The notes: generated by a model not told the origin, from the letters alone. A stretch of DNA of 64,000 nucleotides from Hippasteria phrygiana (GCA_037893225.1 JAZGUH010000562.1:434001-498000), one strand, 5' to 3'. Positions 35,287 to 46,530 are shown, counted from the first letter of the stretch. A program made the numbers and translations.

Positions 35287-36742
35287 TGTTACGGTCTGAA
35301 AATCTCCAGACTATCCGTAAATATAAATCACTAGAAAAAACCTGAATTTTCTCAGATGCAACAAAGAAATCAAACAAGATCACACTGATATAAAGAATAA
35401 AGAAAAAATGTGATTTAATAATGAAAATATTCGAGAATCAACAGGGTTTAACAAGTGTAGAATTTAGAAAAGATCTTATACAATAGATAACTTAAAAGAT
35501 CTTACGGGCGAGGACTTATATATAGGCGAGGGCTCAGACGACTTGGGCAACTCTGCAATGGGCGAGGACTTGGGCGAGGACTTGGGCGAGGACTTGGGCG
35601 AGGACTTGGGCGAGGACTTGGGCGAGGACTTGGGCGAGGACTTGGGCGAGGACTTGGGCGAGGACTTGGGCGAGGACTTGGGCGAGGACTTGGGCGAGGA
35701 CTTGGGCGAGGACTTGGGCGAGGACTTGGGCGAGGACTTGGGCGGCTTGGGCACTCACAAACAGACAAGGACGACTCCAATAATACGAGCGAATACAGTT
35801 CTTTGACGAGCTGGAACACGGGGTGAATTCACCTCCAAAACAGCCGAAGAGAGACGAAAACAGCGGGGGACGACACAAACTGGCTCCCGTCGCGAAAATA
35901 TGGGGATATGAGACCCCAAATAATGAACCGACGACAGTTCACAGATAAATGTCTCTTTTCCGGAAATAGAACTCATCTCTAACTGTCTCCAGACGCTCCT
36001 ACGCAGATGAGTCATATACAGGTCACAGATCCGAATAAAACGGCTCAATGAACTCAACGAAATTCTCCGTCCGTCGAAATCTCAATTCCACCGTCGAAAA
36101 TCAAGTCCTGAACTTTTCCCAAGCTAGCCCGTATAGAAAGGATTTCATTCATTTTAGAGATTACTAGAAATTCTAGAGAATCGTACAAATTACGTCACAT
36201 CTAAAAATAATCCTCTACACAGCCCCCGAATACAATTACTGTGTTTCTGGAAACGACTATAGCGTATACGAGATACACCTGGCGTATGCGAGAACCTTCT
36301 GGTAGGCCGTGGGCCGAGACTCAAAAAGAGCTTCTTTCGTAACGTACCTAAGGAGGAGGATTTCTTTTTGGTTTGTTCAATAGAAATATATATCACAGAT
36401 AGCATGTGGGTTGTTCTTAGTTGTGAATCTTGTTTCTTAATGAGCACAACACTCTCAAACTTTAGAAATAAAATCGATTTCGTCTAACGCGTAACGGAAA
36501 GAGGTTGAAAAGTGACTAGTCTGGCGCAGTTCACCGTGTGTATGTGACGTCTGGGAGCCATGCAATAGTCTCTATAGTACCGCGCCATTGTTTACGTAAA
36601 TTCAGCAACCGCAGGAGACTACGAGCGAGCGATGCATGCATGTCAGAAGAGAGCGGTCTCAAACGTGGACTTCGGCGATATTTCTTACAATTGTCGACAT
36701 GACAGAGGAAAATTAAAACTTCAAAATACAAAATCCGTTACA
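35287..36742 (-). repeat. LTR of the Gmr1-like element (5' LTR)
   Basis: On the minus strand it begins TGTAACGG and ends CCGTAACA, a short inverted terminus of the TG...CA type. It is directly followed by the primer-binding site and gag. About 1456 bp long, and it contains a 12-bp minisatellite. The partner LTR is not in the window, so the boundary rests on termini and context only. Confidence 0.6.
35561..35744. repeat. 12-bp minisatellite (GGCGAGGACTTG)n
   Basis: About 15 near-perfect units inside the presumed LTR. The unit length is a multiple of three, so Ser-Pro-Lys or Gly-Glu-Asp-Leu frames stay open, but these are repeat artefacts. Confidence 0.95.
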
Positions 36743-38168
36743 GAATGTATCATAGCTCTTGCAGGTTTCCTTAGTTTGAAAATATTTCCTTTAGAAATAC
36801 GTGAAAACAACGAGTGTATGAGGCCGTCTGTGTCATGTTTACTTCGTACAGCGGCTGGTTGTGCACAATATGCACCCTCCATTTTCAGGTCGCTGATGAC
36901 GCAATGCTTTCAAGCAAGGCTGTAATGAAGGTGAGGTTATTTCCTCCGTATATTATCGATATATTGATGCAAATGTCATGCATGTTTTGGTTGATTTTCC
37001 AAACTGCATACACCAAAGACTCGGCCACATATATGCATGTGCAGTATACATGTATGTGAGGGCCCTAAACCAGGATTATAAGCAGAACTGCATTTCCGTC
37101 TGCAGTTCTGTATTTGTTGTTCGAGACTAGTGTCATGGCCATCGTTGGCAGTGGTTTCTATTTTAATGAAATGTTGAACACTGGGAGGTTAGTATTTAGT
37201 TTATTTTGGTGTTCGATGGGGAGGGGGTGTTCTGTGAGAAAAGTTTTTCAGGCTCAGCCTTTGTGGTTGCAATTGAAAATACCAACATCTGTGTAAAGTC
37301 ATCACTTTCTGAATGACCCTCCTGTTCTCAAGGCCAAAATGGAGCCAGCTTACCCTATATATCAAAACATATCAAGTGACAGATTAAAACACACACAAAC
37401 TGTGAGAGTTGGTGTTTAGAGTTTTTGATAGGCTGTGATATTTATAAGTAAAGGAGGGTTTTAATAGGCCTTTATCAGGACATCCTGGATATTAGCAAAC
37501 TATATCAACATCTGAGAGAAGGATCCAACCATCATGAATATTGTATATTTTTAGTTGTTTTCCTATTTTTTCAGCACGAGGGGTCTACCACCAGTGACTG
37601 AAGGACAAATGATCTTTTAAAAGGGCCCATAGAGCTCCACCAGCATGACTGGATTGACTGGGCACTCCATTCATTCATCAAGGAAGAAAGGCAACTTGAT
37701 TTTACTGTAACCTTATTTTTTGAGTCAAGGCAATTTTGGGGGATTTCTATGTTGCATGTTGTGCATGCCTTGTTGAATATCACCGACGAGGTGGCCCCGA
37801 TGAAGCTACTTGGATTTTGAGCAGACATTGGAGCTCAAGTCATTTTTCTTCGGAGAAAGTGTAATCCATTACTTAACGCAGACCGATGGCAGTACTACCA
37901 AAGGATCTCTTTCTTTCTGGACGATCAACCATTACGTAATATAGGACGTCTCATTCTTCAGTCTTTTTCCTTTATGGACCTTAAAAAGCCTTGAACAATC
38001 TAATGTGTGATATTCACTCATTTGTTTAATGTTTTAAATATCGGTGACTGTTTTATAACTGATTTATGCTATTCTTAAGCTGGAACTGTAAGGTTTGAGA
38101 AGAATAGTAGACTGTGGCCATCTATTTTCAGAAAATGTTCAGAAATGGTTGGATTTGGGTGTTAGTAT
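36743..38168. other. unassigned stretch between two LTR elements
   Basis: No gene recognised. A hairpin around 37080-37110 (CAGAACTGCATTTCCGTCTGCAGTTCTG) is the only clear structure. Short open frames have no family resemblance. Confidence 0.4.
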
Positions 38169-38532
38169 TGTAGCGCCGGTGCCGGTCGGTTGGCGGAGGG
38201 CGCTAGCACGGCACCACTAGCGGAGCCGTTGCGGTGGAGCCCCAGCTGACCAGCCGGTAGAGGGCACCAGCACGGTACCACAGCGGAGCTGTTGCAACGG
38301 AGCCCCTGCTGGTCGGCTGGGGAGGCCCGTTGCCGTGCGGCGCACGCGCAGTGACCCGTTTCCCCTAGCAACAGACAGTGATATCTCCCACCATTTTGTG
38401 TGAAGTCTTGTGTGTGTTTTGTACTCGAATAAACGGCCTAGAGGCTTGATAACCTGAAGAAAGTGTGCAGGAGTGTTCTTTTCAAGTGTACCAGAGTCCC
38501 GCGCACGGTACATTGGAGCACTCGACGCTACA
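38169..38532 (+). repeat. 5' LTR of a Ty3/gypsy retrotransposon
   Basis: Begins TGTAGCG and ends CGCTACA, a perfect 7-bp inverted terminus, length 364 bp. An AATAAA signal lies at 38428-38433. It is directly followed by a TTGGAGGCAGCGGTGAC segment suitable as a primer-binding site and then by gag. The matching 3' LTR is absent. Confidence 0.8.
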
Positions 38533-38533
38533 T

Positions 38534-38550
38534 TGGAGGCAGCGGTGACA
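38534..38550 (+). other. putative primer-binding site of the gypsy element
   Basis: TGGAGGCAGCGGTGACA starts one base after the LTR. TGG is expected for pairing with a tRNA CCA end. I cannot name the tRNA. Confidence 0.5.
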
Positions 38551-38594
38551 TACCAGGAAAGAACAAATCAGGTAAAACGTCTAGTTCTTTCGAC

Positions 38595-39776
38595 ATGAAT
38601 CCACCGGGTAGGGATAATCTGGTGTCCGACTCGCCACACGGCGCGGACACAGACTGGGATACAGCTCCACACAGCGCAGGCCAATCGGGAGATAAGAATG
38701 GCGGACCGTTCGTTACCTTGAGTGAGTTGGAATCCTTCTTGAGGGATAATCAAGGGAGTCTTCCTCGGGATAAGAGGGAGACTGGGGGGTCATCGGGATC
38801 GGAATCTCTCATGTGGGAGGACGGGGAGAATAAGAAGCCTGAGATTGTAGATCATGGAGGGCGAATTCGTTACATTCCATGTTGCATTTGCATCGATCCC
38901 CCCCAGACTAGTTATGAGTCCCTCAGTGGGCCGTCCCACGCCGCTGACGTCGGGGTGACAGACGCTCCGTTCTACCCGGTACGTTGCCGAGTCGCACCGG
39001 CCGGTGTGGCGGGGACGGTGCTTTACTGTGGGACACCCCACGACCCTTGTTCCGGCGTGCCGGACGCCGGGCCCCGCGAGGGGCCGCCCTGTGCTGCACA
39101 CGGCGACGGGGCAGACGCTGCGTTCCACACGGAACGCCGCCGTGCCGCGTTCGCTAGGGCAGCAGGGGCAGAGCCTCGTGTGGAAACGGCCTGTGAGTTT
39201 CACACCGGTGCGCCCGGTGGGGGGTCTCGCGGGGGGCTGCCCTGCGCTGTGCACGGCGGTGGGGCAAACGCCGCGTTCCACACGGAACGCCGCCGAGCCG
39301 CGTTCGCCAGGGCAGCGGGGGCGGAGCCTCGTAGGGGAACGGCATGTGAGTTTCACGCCGGTGCGCCCAATGGGGGGCCTCGCGGGGGGCCGCCCTGCGC
39401 TGTACACGGCGGCGGGGCAAACGCTGCGTTCCACTCGGAACGCCGCCGGGCCGCGTTCGCGGGGGCGGAGCCTCGTGTGGAAAGGGCCTTTGAGTTTCGC
39501 ACCAGTACGCCCAGCGGGGGACACCAGGAGGGACCGCGCCGCGCTGGGTACGGCAGCGGGGCGGACACGCCGTTTCACACAAAACGCGGTCGCGCCGCGT
39601 CTGCCGACGCAGCGGGGGTTCGTCCGGAGACACCCCACATTTGCTACACCGGCGTGAGTACCGGGAGCCACGAGGAACCAACCCCCAGGGCAGACACTGG
39701 CGCAACGGGAACCATACCCCACACGGGAATGACCCAGCCTACATGCCCAACGACGGCAACGGTAGAGCCCCCTTAA
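38595..39776 (+). CDS. gag N-terminal region of the gypsy element, with 51-residue repeats
   Basis: Open from ATG 38595 (MNPPGRDNLVSDSPHGAD) to TAA 39776. The first 130 residues are acidic and hydrophilic. From about 39080 it contains three full repeats and a fourth diverged one. The first three are spaced 153 bp (51 residues) and the last 144 bp; each carries AAFHTERRRAAFA and GGPRGGPPCAV-type segments. The capsid domain lies in the same frame far downstream (41.6 kb), beyond a 60-bp array, so this may be an N-terminal gag extension. No known domain was recognised. Confidence 0.55.
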   Translation: MNPPGRDNLVSDSPHGADTDWDTAPHSAGQSGDKNGGPFVTLSELESFLRDNQGSLPRDKRETGGSSGSESLMWEDGENKKPEIVDHGGRIRYIPCCICIDPPQTSYESLSGPSHAADVGVTDAPFYPVRCRVAPAGVAGTVLYCGTPHDPCSGVPDAGPREGPPCAAHGDGADAAFHTERRRAAFARAAGAEPRVETACEFHTGAPGGGSRGGLPCAVHGGGANAAFHTERRRAAFARAAGAEPRRGTACEFHAGAPNGGPRGGPPCAVHGGGANAAFHSERRRAAFAGAEPRVERAFEFRTSTPSGGHQEGPRRAGYGSGADTPFHTKRGRAASADAAGVRPETPHICYTGVSTGSHEEPTPRADTGATGTIPHTGMTQPTCPTTATVEPP

Positions 39777-39785
39777 CGGTGCCGG

Positions 39786-41295
39786 TGTGGCCAATCACTC
39801 CGCGTGGGAGTCAATGGCGCGGAGGCAATCCGCACGGGAGTCTATGGAGGAGAGCCACTCCGCGTGGGAGTTAATGGTGCGGAGGCAATCCGCACGGGAG
39901 TCTATGGAGGGGAGCCACTCCGCGTGGGAGTCAATGGCGTGGAGTCACTCCGCGTGGGAGTCAATGGCGCGGAGGCAATCCGCACGGGAGTCTATGGAGG
40001 GGAGCCACTCCGCGTGGGAGTCAATGGCGCGGAGGCAATCTGCACGGGAGTCTATGGAGGAGAGCCACTCCGCGTGGGAGTCAATGGTGCGGTGGCAATC
40101 CGCACGGGAGTCTATGGAGGAGAGCCACTCCGCGTGGGAGTCAATCCGCACTGGAGTCTATGGAGGAGAGCCACTCCGCGTGGGAGTCAATGGCGCGGAG
40201 TCACTCCGCGTGGGAGTCAATGGCGCGGAGGCAAATCGCACGGGAGTCTATGGAGGAGAGCCACTCCGCGTGGAAGTCAATCTGCACGGGAGTCTATGGA
40301 GGAGAGCCACTCCGCGTGGGAGTCAATGGTGCGGAGGCAATCCGCACGGGAGTTTATGGAGGAGAGTCACTCCGCGTTGGAGTCAATGGCGCAGAGCCAC
40401 TCCGCGTGGGAGTCGTTGGAGGAGAGCCACTCCGCGTGGGAGTCAATGGCGCGGAGTCACTCCGCGTGGGAGTCAATGGCGCGGAGGCAAATCGCACGGG
40501 AGTCTATGGAGGAGAGCCACTCCGTGTGGAAGTCAATCCGCACGGGAGTCTATGGAGGAGGGCCACTCCGCGTGGAGTCTATGGGGGTTTTCGAAACGCT
40601 GGCTTCGGCTTGGCTTCGGCTTCGTCTCCGATTTCTGAATATCCGAGAAGCAAACAAAATGTAAGTATTCTAATTTTTACTTTCATAATCAACCGAATGA
40701 ATGTTCCTGAAGCAGAATATGTACCAAAATGTAGAATATTTCCATTTGGTTTGCTTCTCAGTTATTCAGAAGTCGGAGACGAAGCCGAAGCCAAGCCGAA
40801 GCCAGCGTTTCGAAAACCCCCTATGGAGGAGAGCCACTCCGCGTGGGAGTCAACGGCGCGGAGTCACTCCGCGTGGGAGTCAATGGCGCGGAGGCAAATC
40901 GCACGGGAGTCTATGGAGGAGAGCCACTCCGCGTGGAAGTCAATTTGCACGGGAGTCTATGGAGGAGAGCCACTCCGCGTGGGAGTCAATGGTGCGGAGG
41001 CAATCCGCACGGGAGTCTATGGAGGAGAGTCACTCCGCGTGGGAGTCAATGGCGCAGAGCCACTCCGCGTGGGAGTCAATGGCGCGGAGGCAATCCGCAC
41101 GGGAGTCTATGGAGGAGAGCCACTCCGCGTGGGAGTCAATGGTGCAGAAGCAATCCGCACGGGAGTCTATGGAGGAGAGCCACTCCGCGTGGGAGTCAAT
41201 GGTGCGGAGGCAATCCGCACGGGAGTCTATGGAGGAGAGCCACTCCGCGTGGGAGTCAATGGTGCGGAGGCAATCCGCACGGGAGTCTACGGAGT
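39786..41295 (+). repeat. 60-bp tandem array inside the gag region
   Basis: Imperfect 60-bp units (and 24-36-bp partial units) with CACTCCGCGTGGGAGTCAAT, GGCGCGGAGGCAATCCGCAC and GGGAGTCTATGGAGGAGAGC. The unit is divisible by three and lacks stops in all three forward frames, giving 20-residue peptide repeats such as GVYGGEPLRVGVNGAEAIRT. A MITE splits the array at 40583-40821. Confidence 0.93.
40580..40824. mobile_element. 239-bp MITE nested in the 60-bp array
   Basis: The element is 40583-40821. Its TIRs start GGGGGTTTTCGAAACGCTGG and are identical for the first 49 bp, then similar to about 73 bp. It is flanked by TAT on both sides (40580-40582, 40822-40824). The host unit GAGTCTATGGAGG is intact when one TAT and the element are removed. 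The 3-bp duplication fits PIF/Harbinger-type insertion. One frame of the array passes through the element without a stop. Confidence 0.92.
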
Positions 41296-41882
41296 GAGAC
41301 AGGCCAGTCATGAGGGGGGGGGGGGGACCCGGGATCGCGGGGTGGCACCACACGGAGCCCCCATGCGGGACCGAGGCACCCTCCACCACCGAGGGGGCGC
41401 AGACTACCCCTGGTACCCACGGTGCCGCCAGACGAGCGGGAGACATACCAACACCACCACCCGGGATGAGAAAGGAGACAGCTGGACATCCCGACCCAGG
41501 GGGTCGGAGGCCAATGATTTTTCCCGACAGGTTCGACGGAGGCCGTCGTAGTCCGACTACCTGATCCATTTTTGAGAGCGTCGCAGCAGTCAATCATTGG
41601 AGCGAGGCCGAGAAGGCGATGTTCCTGGCTTCTCATTTGAGGGGCACGGCCCAGGAGGCACTTGCGGATATGGCGCCGGAGGGGCGAACGGAATATGCCT
41701 CCATCCTCGAGACCTTCGAACAACGGTTCGGAGTGGCTGCCCAGATCCCATTACACCGGGCGCAGTTGTCGATGCGCTTGAGAGGCCGCGACGAGTCACT
41801 TGGCAGCTTGGGGCAGTCAATTTGAAGACTAATTTACAAGAGCTACCCGAAGCTGCCTACACAGGCCCGCGAAGATCTGGCG
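41296..41882 (+). pseudogene. gag capsid region of the gypsy element, broken
   Basis: Matches Ty3/gypsy capsid: FDG near 41535, HWSEAEKAMFLASHLRGTAQ, YASILETFEQRFG. In-frame stops lie at 41562-41564 and 41823-41825. It continues in the same frame into the next segment. A poly(G) run (41316-41328) precedes it. Confidence 0.8.
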
Positions 41883-43556
41883 GTGGAGGCCTTTCGTAAC
41901 GCCCTGGGGAACGAACAGTTGCAACGCCACATCTTCTCTAGGAGGGCGACAACCCTGACCGAGGCAGTCGCCCTTGCGGCCGAGATGGAGGCCTTCCTCG
42001 AGGCACAGGCGCGCCAGAAGGGGAGATCAGGGACCAAGGACGTCCGGCTAGTAACCCAGCCCCCAGCCGAGGAGCACGGGCCTACCGCCGGGACTGGGTA
42101 TGTGCAGGCCGCCCTCCCCCGGGTGGAGTGCTACGGGTGTCAGGAGTTCGGGCACATACGACGGTACTGCCCCAAGCGGAAGTCTACTTTCGACCGGCAA
42201 CGGGGACCGACAGGGGCAACGCCGAGACGCCAGGCCCCAAGCGGAGAGCCGGCGGCTCAAACCCGAGTGACCAGTGCGAACTACATCACGGGCAAGGTCG
42301 CCGGGAAACCCGTGCGCCTCCTCCTTGATACCGGGGCGGCGGTAAGCTTGTTGTCCGAGAGGGTCTATGGCACCTTGGATGAGACTGAGAGGCCGAGACT
42401 CCTTCTTTCCGCGCCGGCCCTGAGAATGGCAGACGGGAGCTCCATGCCAGCGAGGGGGGTGGCCGACTTTAAACTGCAGGTCGGGGATCAACTTCTGAAC
42501 CACGCCTGTACGGTGGCCGACATCGAGCCAGATGTGATACTCGGGATCGACTTCCTGTCGAGATACCGTTGCAAATGGCGATGGGGGGATGGCGTAGTCG
42601 TAGTCGACGGGGAGGCCGTTCCCCTGGAGGGTTCCCGGCGGCAGCCGATGGTAGCCAGGGTGCAGGTTATGGAGAATATGGTGGTACCGGCAGGTCACGA
42701 GGCGATTATCGCGTTCGGAGTGGCTGCTGAGCCACGGATGGGAGTCGGGATGGTGTACCCGAACCTGGGGGCCACGGACAATTGTCAGATTGCGGTCGCC
42801 ACTGGCCTGGTCGATCCTGGGAATAGGACCGTGCCGATCCGGGTGTTCAACCCGACGACCGACCCCGTCACCGTTTACAAAGGGAGTCGCCTGGCTGTAT
42901 TTTCGCCAATGGACGACTTCGACGTGATGGAACTTGGCGACGGACGACCGGGACCGGCTGCCGGGCACCCCCTTCCCCCAGCGAGTGCTCGAACGGAGGT
43001 ACCGGCTCATCTCGGAGACCTCTTGGACCGGGGCGCGGTGAACCTCGGCCCAGCCGAACATGCCCGGTTGGCGGAATTGCTGACGGAGTTCTCAGAAGCG
43101 TTCACGGGCCCAGACGGCAAGCTCGGTCGGACGAACCTGGCCCAGCATGCGATCAACACCGGAGCGGTCAACCCTATACGCCAGCCGCCAAGGAGACTAC
43201 CCATGCACAAGCGGCGGGAGGCTGAGAAACAGGTAGAACAGATGCTGCAGGAGGGCGTCGTGGAACCGTCCAATAGTCCTTGGTCGTCACCGGTCGTCCT
43301 TGTGAAAAAGAAGGACGGGTCCATTCGATTTTGCGTGGACTATCGCAAGGTCAATGAGGTGATGCTGAAGGACGCGTACCCCATCCCCCGAATTGAGGAC
43401 AACTTAGACGCCCTGGACGGGGCGAAGAGGTTCAGCACACTCGACCTAGTCAGCGGATACTGGCAGGTCGGCCTGGACAAGGGGGATCGAGAGAAGACGG
43501 CCTTCGGTATGCAGAACGGCTTGTACCAATTTACGGTAATGCCATTCGGGGCTCTG
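41883..43556 (+). pseudogene. gag zinc knuckle, protease and first half of reverse transcriptase
   Basis: One open frame carries the C-terminal capsid (AFRNALGNEQLQRHIFSRRA), the CCHC knuckle CYGCQEFGHIRRYC, a retropepsin with LLLDTGAAVSLLS and VILGIDFLSRY, and then the reverse transcriptase start (VVEPSNSPWSSPVVLVKKKD, FCVDYRKVN, FSTLDLVSGYWQV, FTVMPFG). A one-base insertion near 43551 shifts the frame just after MPFG, in the middle of the enzyme, so the copy is inactive. Gag and pol here share one frame without a stop, as in several Ty3/gypsy lineages. Confidence 0.88.
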
Positions 43557-44805
43557 CAACGCTCCGCCGACATTCGAGCGGCTAATGGAACGGGTGCTGA
43601 GGAGACTTCAGTGGCAGATAGCGGTGGTCTATCTGGACGACGTGATCGTGTGGGGGTCCGACTTCGAGGAACACTATCAAAAGCTGGCCACCGTGTTGGG
43701 GCGGTTCCGGGCCACGGGATTGAAGCTGAAACCAAAAAAATGCGATCTGTTCAAGACGGAAGTGTCCTTCCTGGGCCACAGGGTTTCAGCCGAAGGGGTG
43801 AGCACAGACCCCGAAAAAGTCACCGTCATCAGGAATTGGCCACAGCCGGCGAACCTGACCCAAGTCCGGAGCTTCCTGGGCCTCGCGTCGTACTACCGAC
43901 GTTTCATCGCGAACTTCGCCGAGATCGCTCGTCCCCTCCACGCCCTTACCAACAAGAGCCAGAAGACCTTTGCCTGGTCCAGCTCCTGTCAGTCGGCCTT
44001 CGAGCACCTCAAGGACGCGCTGGCTACGACGCCGGTGTTACGGTACCCGAACACAGAGCGTCGCTATATCCTGGACACGGACGCCAGCGACTGTACCATT
44101 GGAGCGGTGTTGTCACAGGAAGGGGATGATGGGGAAAGGGTGATTGCCTACGGCAGCCGCGCCTTGTCCAAAGCCGAGCGCAACTACTGCACCACACGGA
44201 AAGAGTTGCTGGCCGTGGTCCACTTCATCTATTATTTCAAACATTACCTCCTGGGCAAACGGTTCCTGCTCAGAACAGACCACGGCTCCTTACGGTGGCT
44301 ATTCAACTTCCGCGAACCCGAAGGACAGGTGGCCAGATGGATCCAAAGGCTGGGGTGTTACGAGTTTGACATCGAGCACCGGGCGGGCAGGAAGCACATC
44401 AACGCCGACGCCGTCTCCAGGATCCCGTGTGGCCAGTGCGGACGGTCAAAAGAGGAGGGCCAGGAATGCTACACCGGGGAGGACCGGTGTAGTACCGGGG
44501 AGGCACAAGTGGACGGACTAGTGGGAGCCGTCGGCGAGTCCGGACAGGAACGGGCCACCACCTCAGAACAACTCCTGGAGACATGGGACCCAGAGGAACT
44601 GGTGCGGGAGCAACGCAGCGACCCCGAACTGGGCAAGCTCATGTGGTGGCTGGAGGAGGCGGTCCCCCGACCCGGCTGGGCGGATGTCTCGGCGCTAGAC
44701 GAGGGTACCAAGTTCTGGTGGGCCAAGTGGGAAAGGCTACGGCTGGCCCGTGGGGTCCCCCGACGTGGAAGGTCGTGGTCCCAAAGGGGAAGGTGGAGGA
44801 CGTCA
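43557..44805 (+). pseudogene. second half of reverse transcriptase, RNase H and spacer
   Basis: The +1-shifted continuation has VVYLDDVIVWG (catalytic YLDD), FLGHRVSAEGV and FLGLASYYRRFI. RNase H follows with LDTDASDCTIGAVLSQ, TTRKELLAVVHF, LLRTDHGSLRWL and HRAGRKHINADAVSR. The frame is lost again near 44770 before integrase. Confidence 0.88.
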
Positions 44806-46200
44806 TGAGGTTGGTCCACGACAACAGGACCTCGGGCCACTTGGGGGTCGCCCGGACGGTCGCACGACTGAAGCAGGCCTCCGTGTACTGGAGAGGGATG
44901 CAACGCCAGACGGAGGAGTGGTGTCGGAAGTGCCACAAGTGTGGCTCGAAGAAGTCGCCTCCCAGACCCCGGAAGGCCCCACTCCAGCAATACTTAGTGG
45001 GGGCCCCTATGGAGCGCCTAGCTATTGACCTGACGGGCAGACTCCCGAGGACGAGGGCCGGGAACACGGGCATTATGTGGTCGCCGACTACTTCACGAAG
45101 TGGGTGGAGGCCTTTCCGATCCCCGACAGAACGTCAGAAACCGTCGCCAGGGTCCTCGTCGAGCAGGTTGTCACGCGGTTCGGCACCCCCCTAGAAATCC
45201 ATACAGATCAGGGGAAGGAGTTCAAAGCCGGACTGTTCCAAGGAGTCTGTAAGTTGCTCGGCATCCACAAGACCCGTACTACGCCGTTCCACCCCCAGTC
45301 AGATGGGATGGTGGAGCGGTTCAACCGCACGGTCAAGACGATGCTGAGCCTGTTCGTCGACGAGAACCAGGACGACTGGGACTAACACCTGCCGTACGTC
45401 ATGATGGCGTACCGTTCCTCACAACACGACAGCACCAAACTCACGCCGAACATGCTCATGCTTGGCCGGGAAGTCAGGCTCCCCCTGGATCTTGTGGTGG
45501 GGCTCCCGGAAGAGCGGGCGGCACGCGTAGTAGTACACGACTACGTGGATGGGCTGAGGAGGAAGATGGAGCATGCCCACGAGTTCGCCCGTCGTCACCT
45601 ACGGAGCAGCCAAACCTACCAGAAACGACAGTACGACCGTCGGGCCGAAGGGGCTGGGTATGAGCTAGGCCAACCGGTGTGGCTGTACACCCCCGCCAAG
45701 AAAGTGGGTCGCACGCCCAAGCTGCAGTGTTGGTGGGATGGGCCGTTCGTGGTGACGAAGAGAATGGACGACGTCACTTACCGGGTCCAGAAGTCCCCTC
45801 GGGCTAAAACCATACCTGGGCGACGCCGATGTTGGGTATTGGGAGCGTACCGCTCGGGGATCTCGGGCGGAGGAAGACAGCACCACCGCGGAGGGACCGC
45901 CGTGGACTCCGGACCGATCGGGGGTCCCGTTAGCGGATCCGGCGAACGCAGCTGCCCCGGACGACCAGTCGGACAGCGGGGGTGGCCCCGACTCCCCACA
46001 GAAAGGGGACACCGCCACCGGTCGAGACGACGGCGACGACCCCCGGCGAGCCGAGTGGGACGGAGACCGGTCCGGCGAGGTGGCCGGCGAGGCGGCGGAG
46101 GAAGGCGAGCCGGCACCTCCCGTGCCATCGGAACCGGCTCCCGGCAGAGTCACTAGGGCCGGACGGGGAATTATCCGTCCCAGTCGATATTGTCTCCATC
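44780..46200 (+). pseudogene. integrase of the gypsy element, broken
   Basis: The HHCC zinc region (HDNRTSGHLG ... CRKCHKC) lies near 44819-44942. The core follows in another frame (VADYFTKWVEAFPIP, HTDQGKEF, TTPFHPQSDGMVERFNR), with the expected acidic residues in D-x-F, TDQG and ER. A stop interrupts at 45383-45385. The GPY/F-like module is near 45740 (WWDGPFVVTKRMDDVTY), then a frameshift near 45810 and a long acidic/proline-rich tail ending RVTRAGRGIIRPSRY. No chromodomain was seen. Confidence 0.85.
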
Positions 46201-46232
46201 TAACTAACCTTCCTACTTCTCCCCCCTGCAGG
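46201..46232 (+). promoter_or_regulatory. possible 3' splice site before the extra ORF
   Basis: A pyrimidine tract (CCTTCCTACTTCTCCCCCCTGCAG) ends immediately before G-ATG at 46233. This is a textbook acceptor and would allow a spliced mRNA for the downstream zinc-finger ORF. No matching donor was established. Confidence 0.4.
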
Positions 46233-46530
46233 ATGGATCAGGCGAAATGCCCCCACTGCGAACGGACGTTCAACCAGCACCATAACCTCCGGAGGCATGC
46301 ACCTCCGGACGGCGTGCAGGGTACTCCACCCAGAATGTCCCTACACTTGCGACCGGGGGTGCGGAAGGACCTTCTATAGGAGGGACGTCCGGAAGCGACA
46401 TCACCACTATTGTGCGGGGAGCTTTGTGCGGAGGTCGACGAACTCGACGTCCACGCCAGCTACGAGGAGATGGACGCCGCTCCACCCCTACGTCAAACGT
46501 TCAGTCAGTAATATTTCCGCAAATATGTAA
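46233..46530 (+). pseudogene. extra zinc-finger ORF after integrase (frameshifted)
   Basis: Begins MDQAKCPHC. A first finger, CPHCERTFNQHHNLRRH, is followed after a frame change near 46297 by a second Cys/His-rich segment, CPYTCDRGCGRTFYRRDV with KRHHHYC. The upstream pol frame also runs into this ATG without a stop, so it could be a pol C-terminal extension or a separate ORF in the env position. C2H2/C2HC-like fingers suggest nucleic-acid binding; the role is unknown. Confidence 0.6.

Noticed and set aside
38790..39794. Large minus-strand ORF opposite the gag N-terminus
   Set aside because: It is a GC-rich antisense shadow of the plus-strand frame that follows the LTR and primer site.
43540..43600. 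Programmed ribosomal frameshift in the gypsy pol
   Set aside because: The shift falls within the reverse transcriptase between MPFG and YLDD, where no element programmes one; other frameshifts and stops show ordinary decay.
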